The position numbers were made by a program, and so were the translations under genes. Positions 1 through 6,402 of a stretch of DNA of 10,080 bases are shown in pieces (the stretch's first letter is position 1; each line of letters opens with the position of its first letter). The notes under the pieces were generated by a model, which was given only the letters and a program-made list of their open reading frames with translations, did not search any database and was not told the origin of the DNA. This DNA is from Coriobacteriia bacterium (GTDB taxonomy: Bacteria; Actinomycetota; Coriobacteriia; Coriobacteriales; UBA8131), in the NCBI GenBank assembly GCA_009781535.1, contig WQXX01000034.1:1-10080 (forward strand). The letters are read 5' to 3'.

Positions 1-136
1 CCGGAGCAGCAGGTGTCAGAAACGGAGCTGCCGCCACAACAGGCGCTTGAACAGGCGCTGCAGGCAGAGGAGTTCCACATACTTCACAAAACTGATATCC
101 CTCAATGTTCCCATGTCCACATTTCACGCAATACAT
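1..136 (-). CDS. N-terminus of a zinc-ribbon protein (partial, runs off left edge)
   Basis: Reading the minus strand from an ATG at 136 gives 45 open codons to the window edge. The protein begins MYCVKCGHGNIEGYQFCEVC and so has two CxxC knuckles (C3/C6 and C17/C20), the spacing of a short zinc-ribbon domain of the kind often found at the start of bacterial membrane or regulatory proteins. After the ribbon comes a Pro/Ala/Val-rich stretch that looks like a flexible linker to a domain outside the window. The start is supported by GGAGAG about 7 nt upstream (minus strand) and because the ribbon starts immediately after the Met. The downstream domain is not visible, so no function is assigned; zinc binding is inferred from the four cysteines. 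It is transcribed divergently from the lipoprotein gene at 441. Confidence 0.72.
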   Translation of the reverse strand, partial: MYCVKCGHGNIEGYQFCEVCGTPLPAAPVQAPVVAAAPFLTPAAP

Positions 137-187
137 AATGTCTCTCCGATCATACTGGTAAGGTGTAATAGCATAACGCAGGCAAAA

Positions 188-245
188 CAGGAGGTAAAAC
201 GGTCAACTCGGGTAAACAGAAGACAAAACGCTTAACTCGGGTAAA
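188..245. repeat. 29-bp tandem direct repeat, two copies
   Basis: Copies at 188-216 and 217-245 are adjacent and match at 24 of 29 positions. Both end in AACTCGGGTAAA. A more decayed third copy may lie at 159-187. The repeat lies in the leader region of the minus-strand zinc-ribbon gene. Function unknown; it could be an operator pair or a minisatellite. Confidence 0.75.
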
Positions 246-440
246 ACATGACGTAATGATGTCAAATGGTTATCAGATTGAGTCATTCCACGCGCCACGG
301 CTCTCTCATCGGGTGAGTAACCATTTTTCGTGATAAACTACGCGCGCAAAGTAATTTTAACTGACTGAAACTTTGCATTGTGGGAGAATCGGCACAATTG
401 AATACAGTAGCCCGTTTTTGACGTATCGAAAGGGACCAAA
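246..440. other. Intergenic region upstream of the lipoprotein gene
   Basis: This is the rest of the 304-bp gap between the divergent zinc-ribbon and lipoprotein genes. No ORF with a credible ribosome binding site and no RNA gene were found. No convincing -35/-10 pair was found for the lipoprotein gene. A TTGACG at 418-423 is too close to the start at 441 to be its -35. The ribosome binding site GAAAGGGA ends about 6 nt before the ATG at 441. Confidence 0.5.
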
Positions 441-1340
441 ATGAAAAAGATATTCAAGGTCTTGATTGCAATTGCCCTTATGGCATCCATGTTTTCACTT
501 GCCGCATGCGATGATTTTATCGGGTTCTTTAAAACCGGAGATTCCGATGAAACCGATATCGGAAATCAGGGGGATGGTGACGACGTCGACGACCCTACGT
601 CATACCCGATCGTGTTGTATTTGCCCAACCAGAACGCTGATGGTTTTATCACCAAGGCAGCGATAACTGATGGCACAGCGGAAGACATCGTTATAATTCT
701 TGTGATAGAAGGCGCTCTGCCAGCTGGCTGTGAAGCACTGAGTTTCCAGACTACTGGCAAGACTGGTCGTGTCGATATGAATACCGCTTTTGGCGATGCT
801 GTCACCAATACCGGGTCAACAGGAGAGTACCTGAGGATGGGCAGCCTGGTCAACACCCTGCTGACGTTTTTCGAGTTGGACGAGATATGGGTTACCGTAA
901 ATGGAGCCACGCTTACAACGGGGCACCAGATTTATAACTACGCTTTGCGTTTCTATGAGAATCAGACTTCCGGCGGCAATACGTCTGGTGGACTTGCCTC
1001 AATGTGGTCGACCGTAGAAGGTTATTGGATAAGCGGTAATTTCTACCTTGGATTCTTCATCGAGGATGGTAAATATCGTGTCCATTTTGGTATTATGAGC
1101 AGCGGATTCGGTCTTAATCTTGAGGTAACAGACACCTTGTATATTTCCGAGTTCGACCAGGAGTTTACTTTATTTGATGCGGCGGTCCCGGCAAATGAAT
1201 TCTATGAGGGTAATCCAGACAGGTACTTTACCGCGCATCTGAACAGGGCTGGCCTTGCACAAAGCTCGATCGCGTTTAAGATCTCGATTTATCTGGAAGA
1301 ATGGACCCAGTTTGGATATGCCGGCATGTCGATTGAGTAG
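441..1340 (+). CDS. Predicted lipoprotein of unknown function
   Basis: A 299-residue protein with a clear lipoprotein signal peptide: positive n-region MKK, a hydrophobic core, and lipobox S-L-A-A-C with the acylated Cys at residue 23. It is therefore predicted to be anchored on the outer face of the cytoplasmic membrane. Residues about 33-52 form an Asp/Gly-rich acidic spacer, followed by a Ser/Thr/Gly-containing, beta-rich-looking body with several aromatic patches (about residues 190-230 and 285-295). I recognise no domain and see no catalytic motif. The start is supported by the GAAAGGGA ribosome binding site and by the signal peptide starting at once. The gene stands alone: the upstream gene is divergent, and hypE follows only after repeats and a hairpin. 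It could be an adhesin or solute-binding surface protein, but nothing specific supports either. Confidence 0.82.
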   Translation: MKKIFKVLIAIALMASMFSLAACDDFIGFFKTGDSDETDIGNQGDGDDVDDPTSYPIVLYLPNQNADGFITKAAITDGTAEDIVIILVIEGALPAGCEALSFQTTGKTGRVDMNTAFGDAVTNTGSTGEYLRMGSLVNTLLTFFELDEIWVTVNGATLTTGHQIYNYALRFYENQTSGGNTSGGLASMWSTVEGYWISGNFYLGFFIEDGKYRVHFGIMSSGFGLNLEVTDTLYISEFDQEFTLFDAAVPANEFYEGNPDRYFTAHLNRAGLAQSSIAFKISIYLEEWTQFGYAGMSIE

Positions 1341-1358
1341 AGAGATGCCAGTAAGTGA

Positions 1359-1436
1359 GGGACGCTGCCGGTCGTCTCAGACGAGAAGCGCTGCCAGCCG
1401 TTCCATGTGAGGGACGCTTCCGGTTGTCCCACGTCG
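1359..1436. repeat. 26-bp degenerate tandem repeat, three copies
   Basis: Copies at 1359-1384, 1385-1410 and 1411-1436 follow a strict 26-bp period. Copies 1 and 3 are most alike: GTGAGGGACGCTGCCGGTCG at 1355 against GTGAGGGACGCTTCCGGTTG at 1407. Copy 2 has diverged, and a further partial GAAGCTTCGGGCTG follows near 1443. The repeat lies just downstream of the lipoprotein stop codon. No function is evident. Confidence 0.7.
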
Positions 1437-1489
1437 TTGGTAGAAGCTTCGGGCTGATTTGACCAAGAGTCAGATTAGATGGAAAATAG

Positions 1490-1520
1490 AAGGGCGACGG
1501 ATTATCCGTCGCCCTTTGAT
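1490..1520 (+). terminator. Hairpin, likely terminator of the lipoprotein gene
   Basis: A perfect 12-bp stem (1490-1501 with 1505-1516) closes on the loop TTA. It is GC-rich but followed only by TTGATT, a weak U-tract. On the minus strand it is followed by TCTATTTTCC, so it could act in either direction. It ends about 40 nt before the hypE start; attenuation of hypE is the alternative reading. Confidence 0.55.
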
Positions 1521-1541
1521 TCACTGAGTAGTTTGAGTGTC

Positions 1542-1550
1542 AGGAAAGGG
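1542..1550 (+). promoter_or_regulatory. Ribosome binding site deciding the hypE start
   Basis: AGGAAAGGG ends 6 nt before the ATG at 1557. An in-frame ATG at 1479 also exists, but it has no ribosome binding site and would translate through the 1490-1516 hairpin, adding 26 residues unlike HypE. The start at 1557 places the family's AHGSGG motif close to the N-terminus, as expected. Confidence 0.8.
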
Positions 1551-1556
1551 ATAGCA

Positions 1557-2747
1557 ATGTCAGAAACGGAAAACACATCGGATATGATTCTGCTGGCGCA
1601 TGGCAGCGGTGGTTTGATGATGCACGAGCTCATTAAGAGCTTTTTTGATTCATATAATTCCGACGAGCTGCGTCGTGGTGATGATGCTGCGGTGCTGGTT
1701 TTAGATGGGTTTAACGAAATTGCTTCTGATGCAGCAGAATCGATGCCAGATGCTGCTGCTGCTGCTGCTTTAGTTTTTCCGACTAACATCGCGTTTTCTA
1801 CCGACACGTTCGTTGTGACCCCCCGCTTCTTTCCCGGAGGCGACATCGGACGTCTGGCGGTGTGCGGCACGGTTAACGATGTGGCGACTTCGGGCGCAAT
1901 ACCGCGATGGCTTTCGGTGGCTTTTGTGTTAGAGGAAGGCTTTGCACGTTGCGAACTGCAGCGAATCTGTGTTTCCATGGCTGAGGCTGCTGCGGAAGCT
2001 GGCGTTGTTATTGTTACGGGCGACACTAAAGTTGTCCAACGTGGCCAGGGGGATGGTGTGTATATCAACACGAGCGGCATCGGGGTATTCCCCGATGCCG
2101 CTCGTGCACACAGCGGCTCTCACTGTAAACCGGGAGAGAGGATTCCGCCTGGTAGCTCTCACTGCAAACCACGCAGTAAAACTCCACTCGGCGGCTCTCG
2201 GTGCAAACCAGGAGACAAGATCCTGCTTTCCGGAACTTTAGGCGATCACGGCATCGCCATCATATCCCAGCGTGAGGGTCTCAAGTTTGAGACCACGATA
2301 CAAAGCGACGCCGCCCCGCTCAACCATCTGGTACAGGCTGTTTTAGCAGCTGCGCCCCACACCCGCTGCTTTCGCGATCCCACGCGGGGCGGCCTTGCCT
2401 CCACCGTCAATGAACTGGCTGCACAAAGCAACACGGTCTTTGAGATCGACGAGGAAGCGGTGCCGGTTAACGACCAGGTGCGTGGGGCTTGCGACATGCT
2501 CGGATACGACGTCTTCCATGTTGCCAACGAGGGCAAAATGGTAGCGGTTGTCCCTGCTGATGAAGCTGAGGCAGCGCTGGAAGCCATGAAAGCCTCCCGT
2601 TATGGAAAAAACGCTGCAATTATCGGCGACGTCCTTGCGCTTCCAGAAAATGACGCCGCCGCTCCCAAGGCATATGTCAGGACAGCCTTTGGTTCACGAC
2701 GTATACTTGATATGCTGGCTGGTGAGCAGCTGCCGCGCATCTGCTAG
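1557..2747 (+). CDS. hypE: HypE, carbamoyl-phosphate-derived CN ligand donor for [NiFe] hydrogenase maturation
   Basis: 396 residues. HypE receives a carbamoyl group from HypF on its C-terminal Cys, dehydrates it with ATP to a thiocyanate, and passes cyanide to the HypC-HypD iron centre in the cytoplasm. Family hallmarks seen: AHGSGG (14-19), FSTDTFVVTPRFFPGG (80-95), CGTVNDVATSGA (103-114), VTGDTKVVQRG (153-163), SGTLGDHG (225-232), DPTRGG (274-279), ANEGK (323-327) and the terminal PRIC with C396. Two parts are unusual: a six-Ala tract (66-71, encoded by six GCT codons) and three tandem 13-residue units at 186-224, of which only the last matches the normal KPGDKILLSG segment. The ATP-binding and C-terminal motifs are intact, so the protein is probably active. 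No other hyp genes flank it here. A possible promoter is TTGACC at 1459 and GAAAAT at 1482 (17-bp spacer), which is weak. Confidence 0.95.
   Translation: MSETENTSDMILLAHGSGGLMMHELIKSFFDSYNSDELRRGDDAAVLVLDGFNEIASDAAESMPDAAAAAALVFPTNIAFSTDTFVVTPRFFPGGDIGRLAVCGTVNDVATSGAIPRWLSVAFVLEEGFARCELQRICVSMAEAAAEAGVVIVTGDTKVVQRGQGDGVYINTSGIGVFPDAARAHSGSHCKPGERIPPGSSHCKPRSKTPLGGSRCKPGDKILLSGTLGDHGIAIISQREGLKFETTIQSDAAPLNHLVQAVLAAAPHTRCFRDPTRGGLASTVNELAAQSNTVFEIDEEAVPVNDQVRGACDMLGYDVFHVANEGKMVAVVPADEAEAALEAMKASRYGKNAAIIGDVLALPENDAAAPKAYVRTAFGSRRILDMLAGEQLPRIC
2112..2228 (+). repeat. 3 x 39-bp in-frame tandem repeat inside hypE
   Basis: Copies lie at 2112-2150, 2151-2189 and 2190-2228 and encode 13-residue units SGSHCKPGERIPP, GSSHCKPRSKTPL and GGSRCKPGDKILL. 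Each contains a Cys-Lys-Pro. Only the third unit corresponds to the KPGDxxLxSG segment of ordinary HypE. The first two look like inserted duplicates that have since diverged. Confidence 0.85.
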
Positions 2748-3025
2748 GGAGACGCCCGAGTAAAGCCTAAGCCACTGCGAGCCTCACTCACGTATCCTTA
2801 TACGCTACGTTCGGCTCTCGTGTCTTATGCAATTACTCGGGCGTCTCCCCGAAAAGGTACCGAGTAAAGCCTAAGCCGCTGCGAGCCTCACTCACGTATC
2901 CTAATACGCTACGTTCGGCTCTCGTGTCTTATGCAATTACTCGGGCGTCTCCCCGAAAAGGTACCGCGCAAAGCCCAAGCCACTGCGAGCCTCACTCACG
3001 TAAAAATACGTGAGTGAGGCTCGCA
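2747..3025. repeat. 104-bp tandem repeat with nested inverted repeats between convergent genes
   Basis: Full copies run 2756-2859 and 2860-2963 (nearly identical), and a partial third starts at 2964; the period is exactly 104 bp. A perfect 17-bp inverted repeat brackets copy 1 (2747-2763 with 2833-2849), starting in the hypE stop codon. Inside each full copy, GAGCC/GGCTC and ACGTA/TACGT can pair again. The partial copy ends in a perfect 19-bp stem (2984-3002 with 3007-3025, loop AAAA). The region may end transcription from both convergent genes, but no U-tract follows any stem. It resembles a REP/BIME-like or MITE-like intergenic element; no coding capacity was found. Confidence 0.88.
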
Positions 3026-3030
3026 CAGTA

Positions 3031-5793
3031 TCACAGCAACTCACCATACCTTCTCACAAAAACCCACTTGAACGCCGTCACCAGGAGCATGTACAACAAA
3101 ACGGTCAGCGCCAGCCAAGGGAAGAATACCCACGGCAAGGCAGCCAGGCCGATGGATGCGCCAAAAGCCGTATACGGCACAATCGTCAACACCACGATGC
3201 CGGTAAAAGTAAGCAGAGTAAGCGGCGCCGAGGCACGGCTTTGGATGAACGGGATTTTTGGAGTGCGGATCATATGGATGACAAGCGTCTGGGTCCACAT
3301 GGATTCCACAAACCATCCCGCTTGGAAAAGGGCGATAAAAAGGACTTGCATCGCAGGGTCGGTGAGCTCGTGAAACAGTCCTCCGCACACAGCCGGGCAG
3401 ATGAGGAAGTACATCAGCACATAGGTCGTTATGTCAAACACCGAGCTCGTGGGACCTATCCACAACATAAACTTGCCGATAGAGGACGCATCCCATTTCC
3501 TTGGGATTGCAAGGAATTCCTTGTCGACATTATCCCAGGGTATCGCGATGCAGGAGAGATCATAAATCAGATTCAAAAGGATGATCTGGATCGGAAGCAT
3601 CGGCATGAACGGCAGGAACGCACAGGCTGCCAACACAGAGAACATATTCCCAAAATTTGAGCTGGCTGTCATCTTGATGTACTTGATCATATTCGCGTAG
3701 GTCTTGCGTCCTTCGATGATGCCTTGCTCCAGCACCATCAGATCCTTCTCCAGCAGGATTACGTCGGCAGATTCCTTCGCGATATCTACCGCAGTATCTA
3801 CCGAGATGCCAACGTCTGAGGCTTTCATAGCCGCAGCGTCGTTGATGCCGTCGCCCATATAGCCTACGCTGTGTCCACTCTCTCTTAAAACAGAAATGAC
3901 CCGCGCTTTTTGCTGTGGCGACAGTTTGGCAAACACGCTGACATTTTCTGCAGTTCGGGCAAGAGCCTCGTCATTCATGTGGTCTAAATCCGAGCCGAGC
4001 AGGATATGGTCAACCGAGAGGCCAACCTGGCGGCAGACACAGCATGCGACTTTGTCATTGTCACCGGTCAGGACTTTTATATCCACGCCGTGTTCCCTCA
4101 GAGCTCTGATTGCATCCGCGGTGGATTCCTTGGGTGGGTCAAGGAAAGCCAGATAACCCATCAGAACCATATGTGCTTCATCGCGAACCGAGAACGTACC
4201 TACCGGAGACGGGCTGTTCTTTTGCGCAACAGCGATGACACGCATGCCGCCCTCATTGAGTTCGTCGACCTTCTTGAGGATATAAGCCCGGATACTATCA
4301 GTCAGTGGCTCGACCTTTCCTTTGTATTCGGCAAAGCGGCAAACAGAAAGCATCTCCTCGACCGCGCCTTTGGTGATCATCTGTGTCTTGCCGTTTGCAA
4401 CCACGACGCTCATACGACGACGATCAAAATCAAAGGGGATCTCGTCCAGTTTTATGAACCGCTCCTCGAGCCCTTGTAGTTCGTTTACGCTTTCTTGCAG
4501 TTCCTGTGTCCTTTGGATGATGGCAATGTCCATCAGGTTCTTTAACCCTGTCTGGTAGTAGCTGTTCAGGAAGGCGTGGCGCAAAACCCGCATGTCCTCC
4601 TGCCCGTGGATATTGAGGTGATACAGCAGCACCACCTTGTCCTGGGTTAGTGTTCCGGTTTTGTCGGTACAGAGGATGTCCATTGAACCGAGGTTTTGGA
4701 TGGAGTTCAGGTTCTTGATGACGGTCTTTTTGCGCGACATAGCCACCGCGCCTTTCGCAAGGCAGGTGGTGACGATCATCGGAAGCATCTCAGGTGTGAG
4801 CCCAACCGCAATCGACAGAGCGAACAGGGACGCCTGCATCCAATCGCCTTTGGTGAAACCATTGACGAATAAGACAATTGGAACCATTACCAGCATGAAG
4901 CGGATCAACAGCCATGACACCTTGTTGATACCGATTTCGAAGCTGGTCTGCACTGGCCTGACGCCTACGCTTTGTGCCATGCTGCCAAACATCGTATCAT
5001 CGCCGGTAGCCACGATTATGCCCACTGCGCTGCCGCTGATAACGTCGGAGCCCATGAAGGCGAGATTGTGGATTTCTGTGATAGAAGCACTCCATTCGCT
5101 GTCCTGTTCGTAATACGCAGCGCGTGGGGTCTTTTCGACCGGCTCGCTCTCACCGGTAAGCGCCGACTGGCTGACAAACAGGTCTTTGGCACGAATGATC
5201 CGCATATCCGCAGGAATCATGTCTCCTGCCGCCAGGTAGACGATGTCGCCAACGACAACGTCTTCAAGCGGGATTTCCTGCCTGCCCATCTCCAGGCGCC
5301 GCACATTAGTGGTCGTCGTAATCATATTGAGGAGATTTTCGGCCGCATGCCCGCTTCTCGTCTCCTGCACAAACCGTAGTATGCCGGAGAAAAGCACCAT
5401 CGTCACGATGATAATAACTGCCATCGGGTCGACGTCTGTGGGTTCGGCAAGGATGATATCGGTGAATACCGAAACCACTGCCAAGACGATAAGGATGGCA
5501 GTGAAGGGATTAATGAACGCATCCGCGATGCGTTTTAGCAGCGACGTCTTTTTGCCGCGCGTGATTCTGTTGTTGCCGTACCTCTCGCGAGATGCTTCTA
5601 CCAATTCCTCGCTTAGGCCCCCAGAGCTCGTGCCCAGCACCTCGAAAAGCTCCTCAGGCTTAGCGGCAGCGACAAGCCTCATCCTGTCAAGTACGTCAGC
5701 ACGACGCAGCAATGCAACGCGTGCGTCCTTTGTTTTTGTAATTGTAATGCCGTGTGCGACGTTGTTGGTAACGTTGCGAAGTATAGTGTTCAT
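3031..5793 (-). CDS. mgtA: Mg2+-importing P-type ATPase (MgtA/MgtB type, P3B)
   Basis: 920 residues, normal length for the family. It couples ATP hydrolysis to Mg2+ influx across the cytoplasmic membrane. Motifs in order: paired membrane helices at about 95-115 and 124-141, actuator-domain TGES (213-216), the family's intramembrane TPEMLP (333-338), the phosphorylation site DKTGTLT with D377, nucleotide-binding KGA (475-477), DPPK (552-555), TGD (576-578), hinge GDGIND (647-652), and about six C-terminal helices from 710 onward. YQTGLKNLMD after the phosphorylation site is typical of MgtA rather than Ca2+ pumps. The start is fixed by AAGGAGGT (5802-5809, minus strand) about 8 nt upstream. The gene lies downstream of an M-box-like leader and a 65-codon ORF on the same strand, which argues for induction under low Mg2+. 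It converges on hypE across the 104-bp repeats. Confidence 0.96.
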   Translation of the reverse strand: MNTILRNVTNNVAHGITITKTKDARVALLRRADVLDRMRLVAAAKPEELFEVLGTSSGGLSEELVEASRERYGNNRITRGKKTSLLKRIADAFINPFTAILIVLAVVSVFTDIILAEPTDVDPMAVIIIVTMVLFSGILRFVQETRSGHAAENLLNMITTTTNVRRLEMGRQEIPLEDVVVGDIVYLAAGDMIPADMRIIRAKDLFVSQSALTGESEPVEKTPRAAYYEQDSEWSASITEIHNLAFMGSDVISGSAVGIIVATGDDTMFGSMAQSVGVRPVQTSFEIGINKVSWLLIRFMLVMVPIVLFVNGFTKGDWMQASLFALSIAVGLTPEMLPMIVTTCLAKGAVAMSRKKTVIKNLNSIQNLGSMDILCTDKTGTLTQDKVVLLYHLNIHGQEDMRVLRHAFLNSYYQTGLKNLMDIAIIQRTQELQESVNELQGLEERFIKLDEIPFDFDRRRMSVVVANGKTQMITKGAVEEMLSVCRFAEYKGKVEPLTDSIRAYILKKVDELNEGGMRVIAVAQKNSPSPVGTFSVRDEAHMVLMGYLAFLDPPKESTADAIRALREHGVDIKVLTGDNDKVACCVCRQVGLSVDHILLGSDLDHMNDEALARTAENVSVFAKLSPQQKARVISVLRESGHSVGYMGDGINDAAAMKASDVGISVDTAVDIAKESADVILLEKDLMVLEQGIIEGRKTYANMIKYIKMTASSNFGNMFSVLAACAFLPFMPMLPIQIILLNLIYDLSCIAIPWDNVDKEFLAIPRKWDASSIGKFMLWIGPTSSVFDITTYVLMYFLICPAVCGGLFHELTDPAMQVLFIALFQAGWFVESMWTQTLVIHMIRTPKIPFIQSRASAPLTLLTFTGIVVLTIVPYTAFGASIGLAALPWVFFPWLALTVLLYMLLVTAFKWVFVRRYGELL

Positions 5794-5914
5794 TGGTCCG
5801 TACCTCCTTGTTCATCTTCTAACAGATTCTTGGATGTACAGCCCGCATACTATGGGACAGCAGCTCTTTATGGTGACGAAATGAGAGGTAGCTTACATAC
5901 GTTTGGCTTGCGTG
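5794..5914 (-). other. Spacer between the 65-codon ORF and mgtA
   Basis: This 121-bp stretch holds the mgtA ribosome binding site at 5802-5809. I see no separate promoter or U-tract terminator, so mgtA is probably read through from the M-box promoter. A short imperfect CATA/TATG foldback lies near 5845-5865, too weak to call. Confidence 0.45.
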
Positions 5915-6112
5915 CTAGTCGAATACGCCAAAGAAAGAGGGTTGAAGAGGTGGATTGCATACGCCTGGCCTACATACAACCGACAACTTTACTGTTTGTC
6001 CATGTGCAATCGCTTCATCTATATCTGGGGCATATGCGACAAACCCCCCTATCGTCAAGATACTTCGGTGCCGCCCGTCAGGATCAGGGCTGTGACTACT
6101 ACCAGGCTCCAT
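5915..6112 (-). CDS. Small protein (65 aa) in the Mg2+ riboswitch leader, unknown function
   Basis: An ATG at 6112 (minus strand) opens 65 codons ending at TAG 5915-5917. It is preceded by AAGGAGGT (6120-6127) at 7-nt spacing, as strong a ribosome binding site as any in the window. The protein starts MEPGSSHSPDPDGRHR, has a mildly hydrophobic middle (about 18-27) and ends PPLQPSFFGVFD; two Cys occur at 47 and 52. There is no clear transmembrane helix or known domain. It starts 15 nt after the riboswitch terminator's U-tract and lies 121 nt upstream of mgtA, so it should be expressed only when the terminator is bypassed. It might be an MgtA partner or a regulatory leader peptide, or merely a spacer ORF; the ribosome binding site is the main support. 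The frame is open further upstream, but that extension runs back through the terminator and aptamer. Confidence 0.6.
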   Translation of the reverse strand: MEPGSSHSPDPDGRHRSILTIGGFVAYAPDIDEAIAHGQTVKLSVVCRPGVCNPPLQPSFFGVFD

Positions 6113-6127
6113 TCCACTCACCTCCTT

Positions 6128-6167
6128 AAAACAAAAACCTCCGCCGGCGCGCAAACGACGACAGAGG
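6128..6167 (-). terminator. Intrinsic terminator, expression platform of the M-box
   Basis: On the minus strand CCTCTGTCG (6167-6159) pairs with CGGCGGAGG (6146-6138) over 9 bp, including two G-U pairs, with a 12-nt loop, directly followed by TTTTTGTTTT. It sits between the aptamer and the first ORF. GCTCAAACGA in the 3' strand of aptamer helix P1 (6223-6214) can pair with TCGTTTGCGC in the terminator loop (6158-6149) at 9 of 10 positions, a candidate antiterminator. Confidence 0.75.
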
Positions 6168-6210
6168 GTATTCCTCGCAGACAACGCTCCTACAAGGACG
6201 TGCCTGCTCG

Positions 6211-6361
6211 CCATCGTTTGAGCTTTGACTTCGCAGGGCAATGTAGTTGCACTATTCCAAGCCTTGGGTTCGACTTGGACTGTTAGCCTTCTCATCGTGT
6301 CTCCACGACTCCGCGGCAGCAACCCGTATCCCTGTGGTAGCCTCACCTACCGAAACGGTGG
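6211..6361 (-). promoter_or_regulatory. M-box (ykoK-type) Mg2+ riboswitch aptamer
   Basis: Read on the minus strand, the leader has the M-box landmarks in order: AGGTGAGGCT, then GGGATACGGGTTGCTGCC, a GTCGTGGAGAC hairpin-like section, GGCTAACAG, and finally AAAGCTC-AACGATGG. P1 closes between CCACCGTTT (6361-6353) and AAACGATGG (6219-6211), with 8 of 9 pairs. Length, about 151 nt, and position upstream of an Mg2+ transporter fit the family, which binds Mg2+ and favours termination when Mg2+ is plentiful. Some conserved positions differ from the consensus I remember (for example GCTACC for GCTCC and CTGCCG for CTGCCC). The assignment rests on pattern recognition, without a covariance search. 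Confidence 0.82.
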
Positions 6362-6365
6362 TGCT

Positions 6366-6394
6366 ATCCTAAGCCTTAGCCGTGGGCTTGTCAA
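6366..6394 (-). promoter_or_regulatory. Sigma70-type promoter of the M-box/mgtA unit
   Basis: Minus strand TTGACA (6394-6389), 17-bp spacer, TAGGAT (6371-6366). The start is predicted near 6359, at the first base pairs of aptamer P1. The -10 overlaps a small palindrome, CTAAGCCTTAG, at 6369-6379. Confidence 0.8.
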
Positions 6395-6402
6395 CAATAA
6401 TT

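Noticed and set aside
418..423. TTGACG as -35 of the lipoprotein promoter
   Set aside because: It is 18 bp from the start codon, leaving no room for a -10 and transcript start ahead of the ribosome binding site.
1479..1556. N-terminal extension of HypE from ATG 1479
   Set aside because: There is no ribosome binding site, it passes through a 12-bp hairpin, and the extra residues are unlike HypE; ATG 1557 has AGGAAAGGG in front.
2756..3025. 104-bp repeats as a CRISPR array
   Set aside because: The units are directly adjacent with no unique spacers, and no cas genes are present.
3010..3660. 216-codon plus-strand ORF
   Set aside because: It lies almost entirely opposite mgtA, is rich in charged residues typical of antisense frames, and has no ribosome binding site.
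5752..6286. Plus-strand ORFs of 125-127 codons opposite the mgtA leader
   Set aside because: They are antisense to the riboswitch and small ORF, with no ribosome binding sites and no recognisable protein features.
6113..6346. 143-codon version of the small leader ORF
   Set aside because: It would be translated across the M-box aptamer and the terminator; the strong ribosome binding site at 6120-6127 marks the start at 6112.
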